This document shows positions 25,130-34,255 of a stretch of DNA of 64,000 bases, piece after piece; position 1 is the stretch's first letter, and each line of letters starts with the position of its first letter. The DNA lies in the NCBI GenBank assembly GCA_002359895.1, contig DEOB01000004.1, positions 252,629-316,628 of the forward strand. Direction: 5' to 3'. The DNA is from Stenotrophomonas sp. UBA2629. Lineage in GTDB: Bacteria; Pseudomonadota; Gammaproteobacteria; Xanthomonadales; Xanthomonadaceae. Under the pieces are notes generated by a model. The model was not told the origin of the DNA, did not search any database, and was given only the letters and a program-made list of their open reading frames with translations. The translations under genes were made by a program, and so were the position numbers.

Positions 25130-26035
25130 TCAGGCTTCATCCAACGCGGCGAAGCCTGCGGCAAGGTGATCAATGAACAACCGCACCGACGGCAGCAGGC
25201 CACGTCGTGACGGGAACACCGCGTGGATGATCTCTCTGGGCGGCGCCCAGCCTTCGGCCACCTGCTGCAGGCGACCATCGGCCAGTGCCTCACTCACGAT
25301 CATCGTCGGCAGCTGCGCCACGCCCACACCCGCCAATGCGGCCTCGCGCAGCACCGTCATGCCGCGCGTCACCAGACGCGGATGATGCGGCACTTCGGCA
25401 GTCGCGCCTTCCGGGCCCACCAAACGCCAGAGGTGTTCGCCCTGTGGCACGCCAAGCGCGAGGCTGGGCAGCAGGTGCAGATCGGCCGGGCCGTGCGCCA
25501 TGCCACAGCGCTCCAACAGTGCCGGCGCGGCCACCAGGCATTGGGTGCGCTCGGCAAGCACTTTCAACGCCAGGTCACTGTCTTCCAACGGCGGCGGACG
25601 CACCCGGATGGCCAGATCGAAGCCTTCGGCAATCACGTCCACGCGTCGGTTGGTGGCTTCCAGGTGCACCTGGACCTCGGGGCAACGCGCCATGAAATCG
25701 GCCACCATCGTCGCCACCCGGAAATCCAACAGCATGGTCGGGCAACTCACCCGCACCACGCCGCGTGGCTCGGAGCGGGTCATCTCGATGGATTCGGCCG
25801 CCGCCTCGGCTTCCACCAGCATGGCGCGGCAATGCGCGTAGAAGGTCTGGCCAACCTCGGTCACCGAGAAATGCCGCGTGGAACGCTGGATCAAGCGCAC
25901 CCCCAGCCGCTCTTCCAGCAAGGCAATACGCCGGCTCAGCTTGGATTTGGGCTCGCCCAACGCACGCCCCGCCGGGGCAAAGCCGCCGTGTTCAACCACT
26001 TTGGCGAAGTAATACAGGTCGTTCAGGTCCTGCAT
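25130..26035 (-). CDS. LysR-family transcriptional regulator (of the pirin operon)
   Basis: About 301 residues from the ATG at 26033-26035; a further in-frame start at 26086 would add 17 residues of doubtful value. The winged helix (QDLNDLYYFAKVVEHGGFA onward) is followed by the effector domain. The signature PKSKLSRRIALLEERLGVRLIQ places it with the regulators of pirin and quinone-response genes. It is divergent from the pirin-led operon at 26161, which it most likely controls. Confidence 0.88.
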   Translation of the reverse strand: MQDLNDLYYFAKVVEHGGFAPAGRALGEPKSKLSRRIALLEERLGVRLIQRSTRHFSVTEVGQTFYAHCRAMLVEAEAAAESIEMTRSEPRGVVRVSCPTMLLDFRVATMVADFMARCPEVQVHLEATNRRVDVIAEGFDLAIRVRPPPLEDSDLALKVLAERTQCLVAAPALLERCGMAHGPADLHLLPSLALGVPQGEHLWRLVGPEGATAEVPHHPRLVTRGMTVLREAALAGVGVAQLPTMIVSEALADGRLQQVAEGWAPPREIIHAVFPSRRGLLPSVRLFIDHLAAGFAALDEA

Positions 26036-26160
26036 CAGGCCACTCCATCGTTCACCAGATGGGACTATGAGACCACTTTTTGCCATCTACCGGGTGCATC
26101 GTTCCAAACCTAATCTTTGCTCCAACGAAGGCGCAGCCGCGCCGCTAACGGAGCAAAGCA

Positions 26161-27027
26161 ATGAAGAAGATCAGTGGCCTCTACAGCGCACCCCGCCCGC
26201 ATTGGGTCGGCGACGGCTTCCCGGTCCGTTCGCTGTTCTCCTACAACACCCATGGCCGTCAGCTGAGTCCGTTCCTGTTGTTGGACCATGCTGGCCCAGC
26301 CGAATTCACCCCGACCGACAGCCCCCGTGGCGTTGGCCAGCATCCGCATCGTGGTTTTGAGACGGTGACCATCGTCTATGAAGGCGAAGTGGCACACCGC
26401 GACTCCACCGGTGCGGGCGGCGAGATCGGCCCGGGTGATGTGCAGTGGATGACCGCTGCCTCGGGCATCCTGCATGAGGAGTTCCACTCCGAAGCCTTCA
26501 CCCGCAAGGGCGGCAAGCTGGAGATGGTGCAGTTGTGGGTGAACCTGCCGGCCAAGGACAAGATGTCCACCCCGGGTTACCAGAACATCAGCAACGCCGA
26601 CATCCCGGTCGTCCAGTTGGCTGATGGCGCCGGCAAGGTGCGTGTGATTGCCGGTGAGTTCGGCGGCCAGCGTGGCCCGGCCCGCACCCACACACCGATG
26701 GATGTCTGGGACCTGCGCCTGCAGCGCGATCACCACACCACGCTGGACTTTGCCGAAGGCCACACCGTGGCCATGGTGGTGATGCACGGCACCGTGCTGC
26801 TCAACGGTAGCCAGGTGGCACGCGAAGGACAGCTGGTGCTGTTTGACCGCGCTGCCGGGCAGGTGGAGCTGGAAGCCAATGCTGATGCCACCGTGCTGGT
26901 GCTGGCTGGCGAGCCGATTGATGAGCCCATTGCCGGCTACGGCCCGTTCGTGATGAACACGCAGGAAGAAATCCGCCAGGCCATGGACGACTTCAACTCT
27001 GGCCGCTTCGGACAGATTGCTGCCTGA
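26161..27027 (+). CDS. Pirin family protein
   Basis: A 288-residue bicupin. The first cupin holds the metal ligands in QHPHRGFETVTIVYEG (His at positions 61, 63 and further His in LHEEFH) and the C-terminal pirin domain follows. Family members include quercetin 2,3-dioxygenase-like (YhaK) enzymes and nuclear pirins. It is the first gene of a four-gene operon with two cysteine hydrolases and an ABM monooxygenase, a combination usually associated with electrophile or quinone stress. The substrate is not known. Confidence 0.88.
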   Translation: MKKISGLYSAPRPHWVGDGFPVRSLFSYNTHGRQLSPFLLLDHAGPAEFTPTDSPRGVGQHPHRGFETVTIVYEGEVAHRDSTGAGGEIGPGDVQWMTAASGILHEEFHSEAFTRKGGKLEMVQLWVNLPAKDKMSTPGYQNISNADIPVVQLADGAGKVRVIAGEFGGQRGPARTHTPMDVWDLRLQRDHHTTLDFAEGHTVAMVVMHGTVLLNGSQVAREGQLVLFDRAAGQVELEANADATVLVLAGEPIDEPIAGYGPFVMNTQEEIRQAMDDFNSGRFGQIAA

Positions 27028-27143
27028 CGCCCCCCGGCCGGATTTAACACTCCGGTCATCTCCCCATCGCGCCGGCTTTCACCCAGCGGCGCGACGATTT
27101 CAACGCCCCTTTTCCCGCACACCTCTCAACGAGACCCTACTCA

Positions 27144-27833
27144 ATGAACGCCTTCCCATACGCTGCGAACTTCAATGGTGCCAAGCCGGTGATTGATCCG
27201 GACAACGTCGCGATGCTGTTGATCGACCACCAGAGCGGCTTGTTCCAGACCGTGCATGACATGCCCTTCACCACGCTGCGCCGCTTGGCCTCCACGCTGG
27301 CCAGGCTCGCCACGCTGGCCAAGATTCCGGTCGTCACCACCGCCTCGGTGCCGCAGGGCCCCAACGGCCCGCTGATTCCCGAAATCCACCAGAACGCACC
27401 GCATGCCAAGTACGTGGCACGCAAGGGCGAGATCAATGCATGGGACAACCCCGATTTCGTGCAGGCGGTGAAGGACACCGGCAAGAAGCAGCTGATCATC
27501 GCCGGCACCATCACCAGCGTGTGCATGGCGTTCCCGTCGATCGCCGCGGTGGCCGAGGGCTACCAGGTGTTCGCCGTGATCGACGCCTCCGGCACCTACT
27601 CCAAGCAGGCACAGGAAATCACCTTGGCGCGGATGATGCAGGCCGGCGTGGTCGTCATCGACGTGGCTGCCGTGGCCTCCGAGCTGCAGAAAACCTGGAA
27701 CCGTGAAGACGCTGCCGAGTGGGCACAGGCCTACACCCAGATCTTCCCGAACTACCAGCTGCTGATCGAGAGCTACAGCAAGGCCCAGGAAGTGGTCACC
27801 AACCACGAGCAGCTGGATTCGCAGCGCAGCTGA
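27144..27833 (+). CDS. YcaC-like cysteine hydrolase (isochorismatase superfamily)
   Basis: A 229-residue hydrolase. The cysteine nucleophile sits in AGTITSVCMAFPS; the first catalytic Asp is in LLIDHQSGLF, and a Lys is expected in the DKxxxNAWD-type block, here ARKGEINAWDN. The layout of the triad matches YcaC of E. coli, whose substrate is unknown. The ATG at 27144 is preceded by an A-rich leader. It is the second gene of the pirin operon and about 30% of its architecture is shared with the hydrolase at 28296. Confidence 0.82.
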   Translation: MNAFPYAANFNGAKPVIDPDNVAMLLIDHQSGLFQTVHDMPFTTLRRLASTLARLATLAKIPVVTTASVPQGPNGPLIPEIHQNAPHAKYVARKGEINAWDNPDFVQAVKDTGKKQLIIAGTITSVCMAFPSIAAVAEGYQVFAVIDASGTYSKQAQEITLARMMQAGVVVIDVAAVASELQKTWNREDAAEWAQAYTQIFPNYQLLIESYSKAQEVVTNHEQLDSQRS

Positions 27834-27920
27834 GCCTGACCGCCCCTGGCTCGGCCGCCGTCGCGATGCGGAGCCAGCGTGGCCCCCCCCCGCGCCTCCC
27901 TGCGCATCCAGGAGACCCCG

Positions 27921-28217
27921 ATGTCCGAACTTTTCATCAATGTTGTGCTCTACGCCAAGCAAGGCCGCGAGCAGGAGCTCCACGAAGCCTTGAAGGTCGT
28001 CGTCGAGGCATCCCGCAAGGAGGAGGGCGCGCTGCGTTATGAGCTGTTCCGCGACCAGGCCGACCCGCGCCGCTTCATCTTCCTCGAACACTGGGCCAGC
28101 CTCGAACTGCGCGAGAAACACCATAACCACGGCCCCCACATCAAGCACTTCGAAACCCACCACGCCGACGCCGTCGAGCGCCGGGAAGCGGCGTACTTCA
28201 TGGACTCCGCCGCGTAA
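27921..28217 (+). CDS. Putative quinol monooxygenase, ABM domain
   Basis: A 98-residue antibiotic-biosynthesis-monooxygenase (ABM) domain protein. The alpha-beta ferredoxin-like fold is suggested by SELFINVVLYAKQGREQELH, EEGALRYELFRDQADPRRF and FLEHWASLELREKHH. Relatives such as YgiN oxidise or reduce quinols without a bound cofactor. It lies between two cysteine hydrolases in the pirin operon. A longer in-frame start at 27879 is rejected because the ATG at 27921 follows GGAGA. Confidence 0.85.
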   Translation: MSELFINVVLYAKQGREQELHEALKVVVEASRKEEGALRYELFRDQADPRRFIFLEHWASLELREKHHNHGPHIKHFETHHADAVERREAAYFMDSAA

Positions 28218-28295
28218 GCCCCCGTTGTCAACGCTGTTGTACCCGATGCCCAAGCGCGTAACGCGCCTTCATTACCCCAGAAAGGGAAACCTGCA

Positions 28296-28937
28296 ATGAC
28301 CAGTGAAACCAAGCGTGACCCCAAACGTGACGACCTGCTGACCCCGGAAAACTCGGCACTGATTGTCATCGACTACCAGCCGGTGCAGGTGAACTCCATC
28401 GCTTCGATGGACCGCCAGCTGCTGGTCAACAACATCGTGGGCGTGGCCAAAGCCGCCAAGGTGTATGGCCTGCCGATCGTCCACTCCACCGTCAATGTCG
28501 AAACCGGCCTGAACCATCCGCCGATTCCGCAGCTGCGCAAAGTACTGAAGGACGAGCCGACCTACGACCGCACCACCATCAACTCGTGGGAAGACGTCGA
28601 GTTCCGCAAGGCTGTGGAAGCCACCGGCCGCAAGAAGCTCATCATGACCGCGCTGTGGACCGAGGCCTGCCTCACCTTCCCGGCACTGGACGCACTGCGT
28701 GAAGGTTACGAGGTGTACGTGCCGGTAGACGCCGTCGGCGGTACTTCGCTGGCCGCCCACGATGCCGCACTGCGCCGCATCGAGCAGGCCGGCGCCAAGA
28801 TGATCAGCGTGCCGCAGCTGTTCTGCGAACTGCAGCGCGACTGGAACCGTGCCGGTACGGCCAAGCAGTTCATGGAGCTGTTCATCAGCACCGGCGGTAC
28901 TGCTGGTATCCAGTTCTCCTACGACGCGACCGAATAA
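28296..28937 (+). CDS. Isochorismatase-family cysteine hydrolase
   Basis: A 213-residue member of the same superfamily as the YcaC-like gene at 27144. The nucleophile Cys lies in TALWTEACLTFPALDAL, with the acidic residue in ALIVIDYQPVQVN. It is the last gene of the pirin operon. The ATG at 28296 follows the Shine-Dalgarno AAAGGGA. The catalytic triad is less complete in YcaC terms, and the substrate remains unidentified. Confidence 0.82.
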   Translation: MTSETKRDPKRDDLLTPENSALIVIDYQPVQVNSIASMDRQLLVNNIVGVAKAAKVYGLPIVHSTVNVETGLNHPPIPQLRKVLKDEPTYDRTTINSWEDVEFRKAVEATGRKKLIMTALWTEACLTFPALDALREGYEVYVPVDAVGGTSLAAHDAALRRIEQAGAKMISVPQLFCELQRDWNRAGTAKQFMELFISTGGTAGIQFSYDATE

Positions 28938-28960
28938 GGCCGTCGCGTAGGTTGTGCATC

Positions 28961-28995
28961 CAACGCCTCTCCCTTGAACGGGGGAGGCGTTGTTG
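28961..28995 (+). terminator. Intrinsic terminator after the pirin operon
   Basis: CAACGCCTCTCCC and GGGGGAGGCGTTG pair with one G-T mismatch around ttgaac, followed by ttgtg. It lies 24 bases after the last gene of the operon. Confidence 0.75.
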
Positions 28996-29164
28996 TGAGC
29001 GCGTTGCGGTGGACTGGCAGAACCGGCTGCTCGGCAGCGATGGCAATCCCTTCATCGCGTGCTTCGGTGGATGTGAATACGCACGTACTATCCAAAGGTC
29101 CAGTTCCATCGGTTGCACAGCGCGCGTTACCGTCAGGCAGTTGCTCCCCTCACGGTAGTCCCCC

Positions 29165-30586
29165 ATGCATGCATCCACCCAAGACACCGCTTCGGCGCGT
29201 TTTGCCATCCGCTGTGCGCAGTTCGCTGAGCGCTGGTTCCCCGACTCCTGGGTGTTCGCCGCGCTGGCCCTTGCCGCCGTCAGCCTGGCCGCGTTGTCCA
29301 TCGGCGCCGCGCCCACCGAAACCGCCAAAGCCTTCGGCGATGGCTTCTGGAGCCTGATCCCCTTCACCATGCAGATGGCCTTCGTGGTCATCGGCGGCTA
29401 TGTGGTGGCCTCCTCCGGCCCGGCCTCGCGCCTGATCGACCGCTTGGCGCGGGTGCCGCGCAATGGCCGCACGGCGGTGGCGTTGGTGGCCATCGTGTCG
29501 ATGCTGGCCTCGCTGTTGAACTGGGGCCTGAGCCTGGTGTTTGCCGGCCTGCTGGTGCGCGCGCTCGCCCGCCGCACGGAGCTGAAGATGGACTACCGCG
29601 CCGCAGGTGCAGCCGGCTACCTCGGTTTGGGCGCGGTGTGGGCGTTGGGTTTGTCCTCATCGGCGGCGCAGTTGCAGGCCAACCCGGCCAGCCTGCCGCC
29701 GTCCATTCTGTCCATCACCGGCGTTATCCCGTTCACCGAAACCATCTTCCTGTGGCAGTCCGGTGTGTTGCTGGCGGCACTGGTGCTGGTGTCGTTGGCC
29801 ATTTCTTACTTCACCGCGCCCAATGCCAGCTCCGCGCGTGATGCGGCCGATTGCGGTGTGGATGTGAGCCAGGACATCGCCCCGCCCAAAGCCAAGCCCA
29901 CGCGCCCGGGCGAATGGCTGGAACACAGCCCGCTGCTGATCCTGCTGCTGGTGGTGCTGGCAGCCGGCTGGCTGGTGCATGAGTTCTCCACCAAACCGGC
30001 CATCCAGGCCATCTCCGGTTTGAACACCTACAACCTGCTGTTCCTGATGCTGGGCGCGTTGCTGCATTGGCGCCCGCGCAACTTCCTGGACGCGGTGGCG
30101 CGCGCGGTGCCGTCCACCACCGGCGTGCTGATCCAGTTCCCGCTGTATGGCTCCATCGCTGCCATCATGACCACCGTCAACGGCAGCGATGGCCACAGCG
30201 TGGCGCACCTCATTTCCACCGCCTTCACCCAGATCGCCAGCCACGACACCTATGCGCTGCTGATGGGCAGTTACTCAGCGGTGCTGGGCTTCTTCATTCC
30301 CTCCGGCGGCGGCAAGTGGATCATCGAAGCGCCGTACGTGATGCAGGTTGCCAATGACCTGCAATACCACCTGGGCTGGTCGGTGCAGATCTACAACGCC
30401 GCCGAAGCACTCCCCAACCTGATCAACCCGTTCTACATGCTGCCGCTGCTGGGTGTGCTGGGGCTGAAGGCACGCGACCTGATCGGTTTCACCTTCGTGC
30501 AGCTGCTGGTGCACATTCCGCTGGTGTTGATTCTGCTGTGGGCACTGGGCGCGACGCTGGCCTATGTGCCGCCGGTGATGCCGTGA
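29165..30586 (+). CDS. atoE: Short-chain fatty acid transporter AtoE family
   Basis: A 473-residue inner-membrane protein with about twelve hydrophobic segments. Motifs of the short-chain fatty acid uptake family (TIGR00366) are visible: WGLSLVFAGLLVRALAR, GFFIPSGGGKWIIEAPYV and LPNLINPFYMLPLLGVLGL. The family imports acetoacetate or butyrate. The gene stands alone here, without atoDAB partners, so butyrate or acetoacetate use would need enzymes elsewhere. It is convergent with the GNAT gene and ends at a shared terminator. Confidence 0.9.
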   Translation: MHASTQDTASARFAIRCAQFAERWFPDSWVFAALALAAVSLAALSIGAAPTETAKAFGDGFWSLIPFTMQMAFVVIGGYVVASSGPASRLIDRLARVPRNGRTAVALVAIVSMLASLLNWGLSLVFAGLLVRALARRTELKMDYRAAGAAGYLGLGAVWALGLSSSAAQLQANPASLPPSILSITGVIPFTETIFLWQSGVLLAALVLVSLAISYFTAPNASSARDAADCGVDVSQDIAPPKAKPTRPGEWLEHSPLLILLLVVLAAGWLVHEFSTKPAIQAISGLNTYNLLFLMLGALLHWRPRNFLDAVARAVPSTTGVLIQFPLYGSIAAIMTTVNGSDGHSVAHLISTAFTQIASHDTYALLMGSYSAVLGFFIPSGGGKWIIEAPYVMQVANDLQYHLGWSVQIYNAAEALPNLINPFYMLPLLGVLGLKARDLIGFTFVQLLVHIPLVLILLWALGATLAYVPPVMP

Positions 30587-30606
30587 TTCGGTGGTGATGG
30601 TTTGAG

Positions 30607-30640
30607 ACAACAACGCCACGCAATGCGTGGCGTTGTTGTT
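30607..30640. terminator. Bidirectional terminator between atoE and the GNAT gene
   Basis: ACAACAACGCCACGCA and TGCGTGGCGTTGTTGT form a perfect 16-bp stem separated by one base (a), with tt and aa flanks. It closes both convergent genes. Confidence 0.85.
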
Positions 30641-31179
30641 CACGGCACCGGTGTTTTCGCAGGTGCTTCGGACAGGAAAAACAGCACGTCTTCGTTCTCA
30701 CCCGGCAAGCGTGTCACCCCATTGGCGACAAAGCCCAACTTTTCCAGCAGGCCCACCGAGCGCGCATTGCCCTTGGACACAATCGCGCACAACGTGCCGA
30801 TGCCCAACACCTCACGCGCATGCTTGACCACGCCCTGCGCCGCTTCCAACGCATAGCCTTGGCCGACAAAACTGCCCAACAGGGCATAGCCGATATCCAC
30901 GTGCACCAGGCCGTTACGTCGAACCAGACCCGCGTTGCCCATCCATGCGCCATCGGCGCGGCGCTGGATCACATACATGCCAAAACCATTGGCCGCATAA
31001 CTGGCAAACGGCCCATTGCGGATGTAATCGCGTGCCTGCTCCAGCGTACGCACGCCACGGTCGGCGATGTACTGATGAAAACCGGGCTCGTTGAGCAGGG
31101 CCAGCATGCCGGTGGCGTCGGTGTCGTCATCGCGCAGCAGGCGTAGCTGCAGTCGTTCGGTTTCAATCAGTGCCGGCAT
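30640..31179 (-). CDS. GNAT acetyltransferase, RimJ/RimL-like
   Basis: A 179-residue acetyltransferase. It opens IETERLQLRLLRDDDTD and contains the acetyl-CoA-binding region IGYALLGSFVGQGYALEAAQ, both typical of RimJ/RimL-type GNAT enzymes. The ATG at 31177-31179 is preferred over an in-frame TTG six codons upstream. The substrate is not predictable. It is encoded alone, convergent with atoE. Confidence 0.85.
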   Translation of the reverse strand: MPALIETERLQLRLLRDDDTDATGMLALLNEPGFHQYIADRGVRTLEQARDYIRNGPFASYAANGFGMYVIQRRADGAWMGNAGLVRRNGLVHVDIGYALLGSFVGQGYALEAAQGVVKHAREVLGIGTLCAIVSKGNARSVGLLEKLGFVANGVTRLPGENEDVLFFLSEAPAKTPVP

Positions 31180-31302
31180 CGGGGACTCCGCGAACAATCA
31201 ATGAGGTGAAGCGTCCGCGCTGCGAGGCGTTGATGCAAGTGCCCAATGCGGTATCGGCTTGGCTTCAGCAAACATCGGCCCCCAGGCCAAACCATCAAAC
31301 CG

Positions 31303-31411
31303 TCATTCCCGCGTAGGCGGGAATCGCTCCGGCTTTTCACCCTTGCAGCTCACCCCAGCCGCTTTCAACGACCGCTCAAAGAACAAGCAAGCGCGATTCC
31401 CGCCTACGCGG
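31303..31411. repeat. Inverted pair of GTAG-type REP hairpins
   Basis: The left unit (31305-31324) is ATTCCCGC-GTAG-GCGGGAAT, a perfect 8-bp stem with a GTAG loop. A 19-base stretch of it (31309-31327) recurs as the exact reverse complement at 31393-31411, about 65 bases further on. Two such units in opposite orientation form a BIME-like structure. GTAG-loop REPs are known in Stenotrophomonas. It lies in the 281-base gap between the GNAT and rep genes and no gene is recognised there. Confidence 0.75.
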
Positions 31412-31460
31412 CCACAACGAGCAAAAAGCATCAGTGCCGGCTCTTCAACCACCCGCACTC

Positions 31461-33446
31461 TCAATCAAACAACGCCTCAATCGCGGCCAACCCCGCCTTC
31501 GCACGCTCCTGCTTGTGCGCGGCATCGGCCACCGGGTCGGCGCCGTCACGCTGGATTTCGCTGGCCGGCAGTTCGTCGAAGAAGCGGCTTGGCTTGAGCC
31601 GGATATGCTCGCCAAACTTTCGCGTCAAGCGGCTGAAGCTCATCCACAGCTGGTTTTTGGCGCGGGTGATGCCCACATACAGCAGGCGCCGTTCTTCCTG
31701 CAGCGTGCCTTCGTCCAGACTGACCTGGTGCGGCAGCACGCCATCCTCGCAGCCGACGATGAACACATATGGAAACTCCAGGCCCTTGGACGCATGCAAC
31801 GTCATCATCCGCACCTGGTTGCCGCCGTCGTCCTTGTCGTTGCGCGATATCAGCGCCAGCTGCGCGGCCATGTCGGCAGCACTTGCACCACGCGGGCCGC
31901 TCTCGAACCACGATGCCAGTTCTTCGATGTTGTTGGCGCGGCGCTCATAACTTGTTGTGTCCTTGGCCTGGTTGCGCATTTCCGCAAGCAGGCCGGAATC
32001 CTTGGCCACGCGGCGCACCAGGTCACCGGAAGTCATGTCGCGCATGTCCATGCGCAGCGCGCGCAGGATGTCGGTGAACTTGCTCAGGCTGTTGGCCGCA
32101 CGCGGCGTCAGCTGCGCCAGCGCGCCCATCGCTTCGGCGGCCTGCGCCATCGGCATGTCTTTATCCGAGGCCAGTTCCGCCAGCTTGGCCAAGGTGCTGG
32201 CGCCCACATCACGCTTGGGCGACTGCACCGCACGCATGAAGGCAGTGTCGTCGTCAGGGTTCACCAGCACGCGCAACCACGACAGCGTGTCCTTCACTTC
32301 CTGGCGTTCCAGAAACACCGTGCCGCCATTGAGGTGATACGGCACGCCGACCAGCTGCATCGCTTTTTCCAGCGGGCGCGACTGGAAGTTGCCACGGAAC
32401 AGGATGCAGAAATCGCTCCACGGAATCTTGCGGCTGGTCGCCAGAAAATGAATCTCCGATGCGACTTTCTCCGCCTCGTGCTCACTGTTGCGGCATTCCC
32501 ACACGCGGATGCGCTCGCCGTCGGCCTGGTCGGACCACAGCGTTTTCAGATGCTCGTGCGGGTTATGCGCGATCAACGCATTGGCCGCACGCAGCACGCG
32601 GTTGGAGCAGCGGTAGTTCTGCTCCAGCTTGATGATCTGCAGCGCCGGATAGTCCTGCCCCATCTGCTGCAGGTTTTCCGGGTTGGCGCCACGCCACGCG
32701 TAGATCGACTGATCGTCATCACCCACGCAGGTGAAATTGCCGCGCGGCCCGGCCAGCTGTTTGAGCAGGCGGTACTGAGCGTCGTTGGTGTCCTGGCACT
32801 CGTCCACCAGCAGGTAGCCGATGCGTTCACGCCATGCCAGCGCGATGTCCGGGTTCTCTTCCAGCACCTGCACCGGCAGGCGGATCAGGTCATCAAAATC
32901 CACCGCGTTGAACGAGGTCAAACGTGTCTGGTACAGCTCGTAGACCATGGCCGCGTTTTTTTCGCGGCTGCTGCGCGCGGCGGCCATTGCCTGCTCGGGC
33001 GAAAGGCCTGCGTTCTTCGCGCGCGAGATCAGGGTCTTCATGTCCTCCACATCGTCGGGCTTGGCATTGCTGCCGCCCAGCAGGTCCTTGATCTGCGCGC
33101 CGGCATCATCGGCATCGAAGATGGAGAAACTGCGCTTCAAACCCACCTGTTCATGCTGGATCTGCAGGAATTTCAGGCCCAACGCGTGGAACGTGCAGAT
33201 GGTGACCTCGGCCGCGTCTTCAACGCGCAGCCGCTTGGCCACACGCTCGCGCATTTCCTTGGCCGATTTATTGGTGAAGGTGATGGCAGCGATGCGCTTG
33301 GCCGGGTAACGGCCAATGCTGATCAGATGGGCGATTTTTTCCACGATCACCCGCGTCTTGCCGCTGCCGGCACCGGCCAGCACCAGCAAAGGGCCTTCGG
33401 CATGCACCGCCGCCGCGCGTTGAGGGGGATTGAGGGAGTCGAGCAT
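31461..33446 (-). CDS. rep: ATP-dependent DNA helicase Rep
   Basis: A 661-residue superfamily 1 helicase, the usual size of Rep. The N-terminus MLDSLNPPQRAAAVHAEGP holds the Q motif and LVLAGAGSGKTRVI the Walker A; TFTNKSAKEMRERV (Ia), VDECQDTNDAQYRLL (II) and VGDDDQSIYAWRGA (III) follow, and the C-terminus has VTLMTLHASKGLEFPYVF-type residues (MMTLHASKGLEFPYVFI). Rep assists replisome movement and restart. The start is placed at 33444-33446; a 35-residue in-frame extension is not supported. Confidence 0.93.
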   Translation of the reverse strand: MLDSLNPPQRAAAVHAEGPLLVLAGAGSGKTRVIVEKIAHLISIGRYPAKRIAAITFTNKSAKEMRERVAKRLRVEDAAEVTICTFHALGLKFLQIQHEQVGLKRSFSIFDADDAGAQIKDLLGGSNAKPDDVEDMKTLISRAKNAGLSPEQAMAAARSSREKNAAMVYELYQTRLTSFNAVDFDDLIRLPVQVLEENPDIALAWRERIGYLLVDECQDTNDAQYRLLKQLAGPRGNFTCVGDDDQSIYAWRGANPENLQQMGQDYPALQIIKLEQNYRCSNRVLRAANALIAHNPHEHLKTLWSDQADGERIRVWECRNSEHEAEKVASEIHFLATSRKIPWSDFCILFRGNFQSRPLEKAMQLVGVPYHLNGGTVFLERQEVKDTLSWLRVLVNPDDDTAFMRAVQSPKRDVGASTLAKLAELASDKDMPMAQAAEAMGALAQLTPRAANSLSKFTDILRALRMDMRDMTSGDLVRRVAKDSGLLAEMRNQAKDTTSYERRANNIEELASWFESGPRGASAADMAAQLALISRNDKDDGGNQVRMMTLHASKGLEFPYVFIVGCEDGVLPHQVSLDEGTLQEERRLLYVGITRAKNQLWMSFSRLTRKFGEHIRLKPSRFFDELPASEIQRDGADPVADAAHKQERAKAGLAAIEALFD

Positions 33447-33586
33447 CTGGAATCTGGAAACGAGTGAAGAGGAGTCAGGCGCGAGGGCCGGCAAAGGCAG
33501 ACGGCCGACGCCGGGGTATTCTGTCATCCCCCGGAAGCGGCTGCTGCCCAAGCGCGCCTCCCACCCCTATTTACTTAGTTCTGCAC

Positions 33587-34213
33587 ATGGCCAAGCTCTA
33601 TTTCTACTACTCGGCGATGAACGCCGGTAAGACCACCACCCTGCTCCAGTCCGCGCACAACTACCGCGAGCGCGGCATGCGGGTGGCCCTGTTGACCCCG
33701 CGCCTGGACCACCGCGCCGGCACCGGCGTGGTGGCCTCGCGGATCGGCCTGCAGGCCGAAGCCACGGCCTTTGAGCGCGATACCGACCTGCAGAAGCTGA
33801 TCGAGCGCGACATCGCCCAGCACGGCAAGCTCGGCTGCGTGCTGGTGGACGAGGCGCAGTTCCTGAGCAAGGCGCAGGTGTGGCAGTTGTCCGAAGTGGT
33901 CGATGAACTGCGCATCCCGGTGCTGTGCTATGGCCTGCGTACCGATTTCCGTGGCGAGCTGTTTGAAGGCAGCCAGTACCTGCTGGCCTGGGCCGACGAG
34001 ATGCAGGAGATCAAAACCATCTGCCACAGCGGCAAGAAGGCGACCATGACCGTGCGCGTGGACGAGAATGGTTTTGCCGTGCAGGACGGCCCGCAGGTGG
34101 AAATCGGCGGCAACGACCGCTACGTGTCGGTGAGCCGTGCCGAGTTCAAGAAGATCACCCGCGGTGAGGGGCGCATTGATCCGATGCAGGCGCCGTTGCC
34201 GCTGCCGGTGTGA
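33587..34213 (+). CDS. tdk: Thymidine kinase (type II)
   Basis: A 208-residue salvage kinase that phosphorylates thymidine. The P-loop SAMNAGKTTTLLQS is at residues 9-22; the DEAQF element (LVDEAQFLSKAQV) and the lasso-region RYVSVSR are present. The protein starts at the ATG at 33587 (MAKLYFYYS), with an unsupported upstream in-frame extension. Unlike many family members it shows SVSRAEF where a zinc-binding SVCR segment is usual, and only one cysteine in TICHSGKK; see findings. Divergent from rep. Confidence 0.92.
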   Translation: MAKLYFYYSAMNAGKTTTLLQSAHNYRERGMRVALLTPRLDHRAGTGVVASRIGLQAEATAFERDTDLQKLIERDIAQHGKLGCVLVDEAQFLSKAQVWQLSEVVDELRIPVLCYGLRTDFRGELFEGSQYLLAWADEMQEIKTICHSGKKATMTVRVDENGFAVQDGPQVEIGGNDRYVSVSRAEFKKITRGEGRIDPMQAPLPLPV

Positions 34214-34255
34214 GTGCGTTTTTACCTGTGGGTTGAGTGTGGCGACTTCCAGCTG

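Noticed and set aside
27144..28937. Recent tandem duplication of the two cysteine hydrolases
   Set aside because: Apart from the active-site motif the two proteins differ over most of their length, so they are distant paralogues and not a recent copy.
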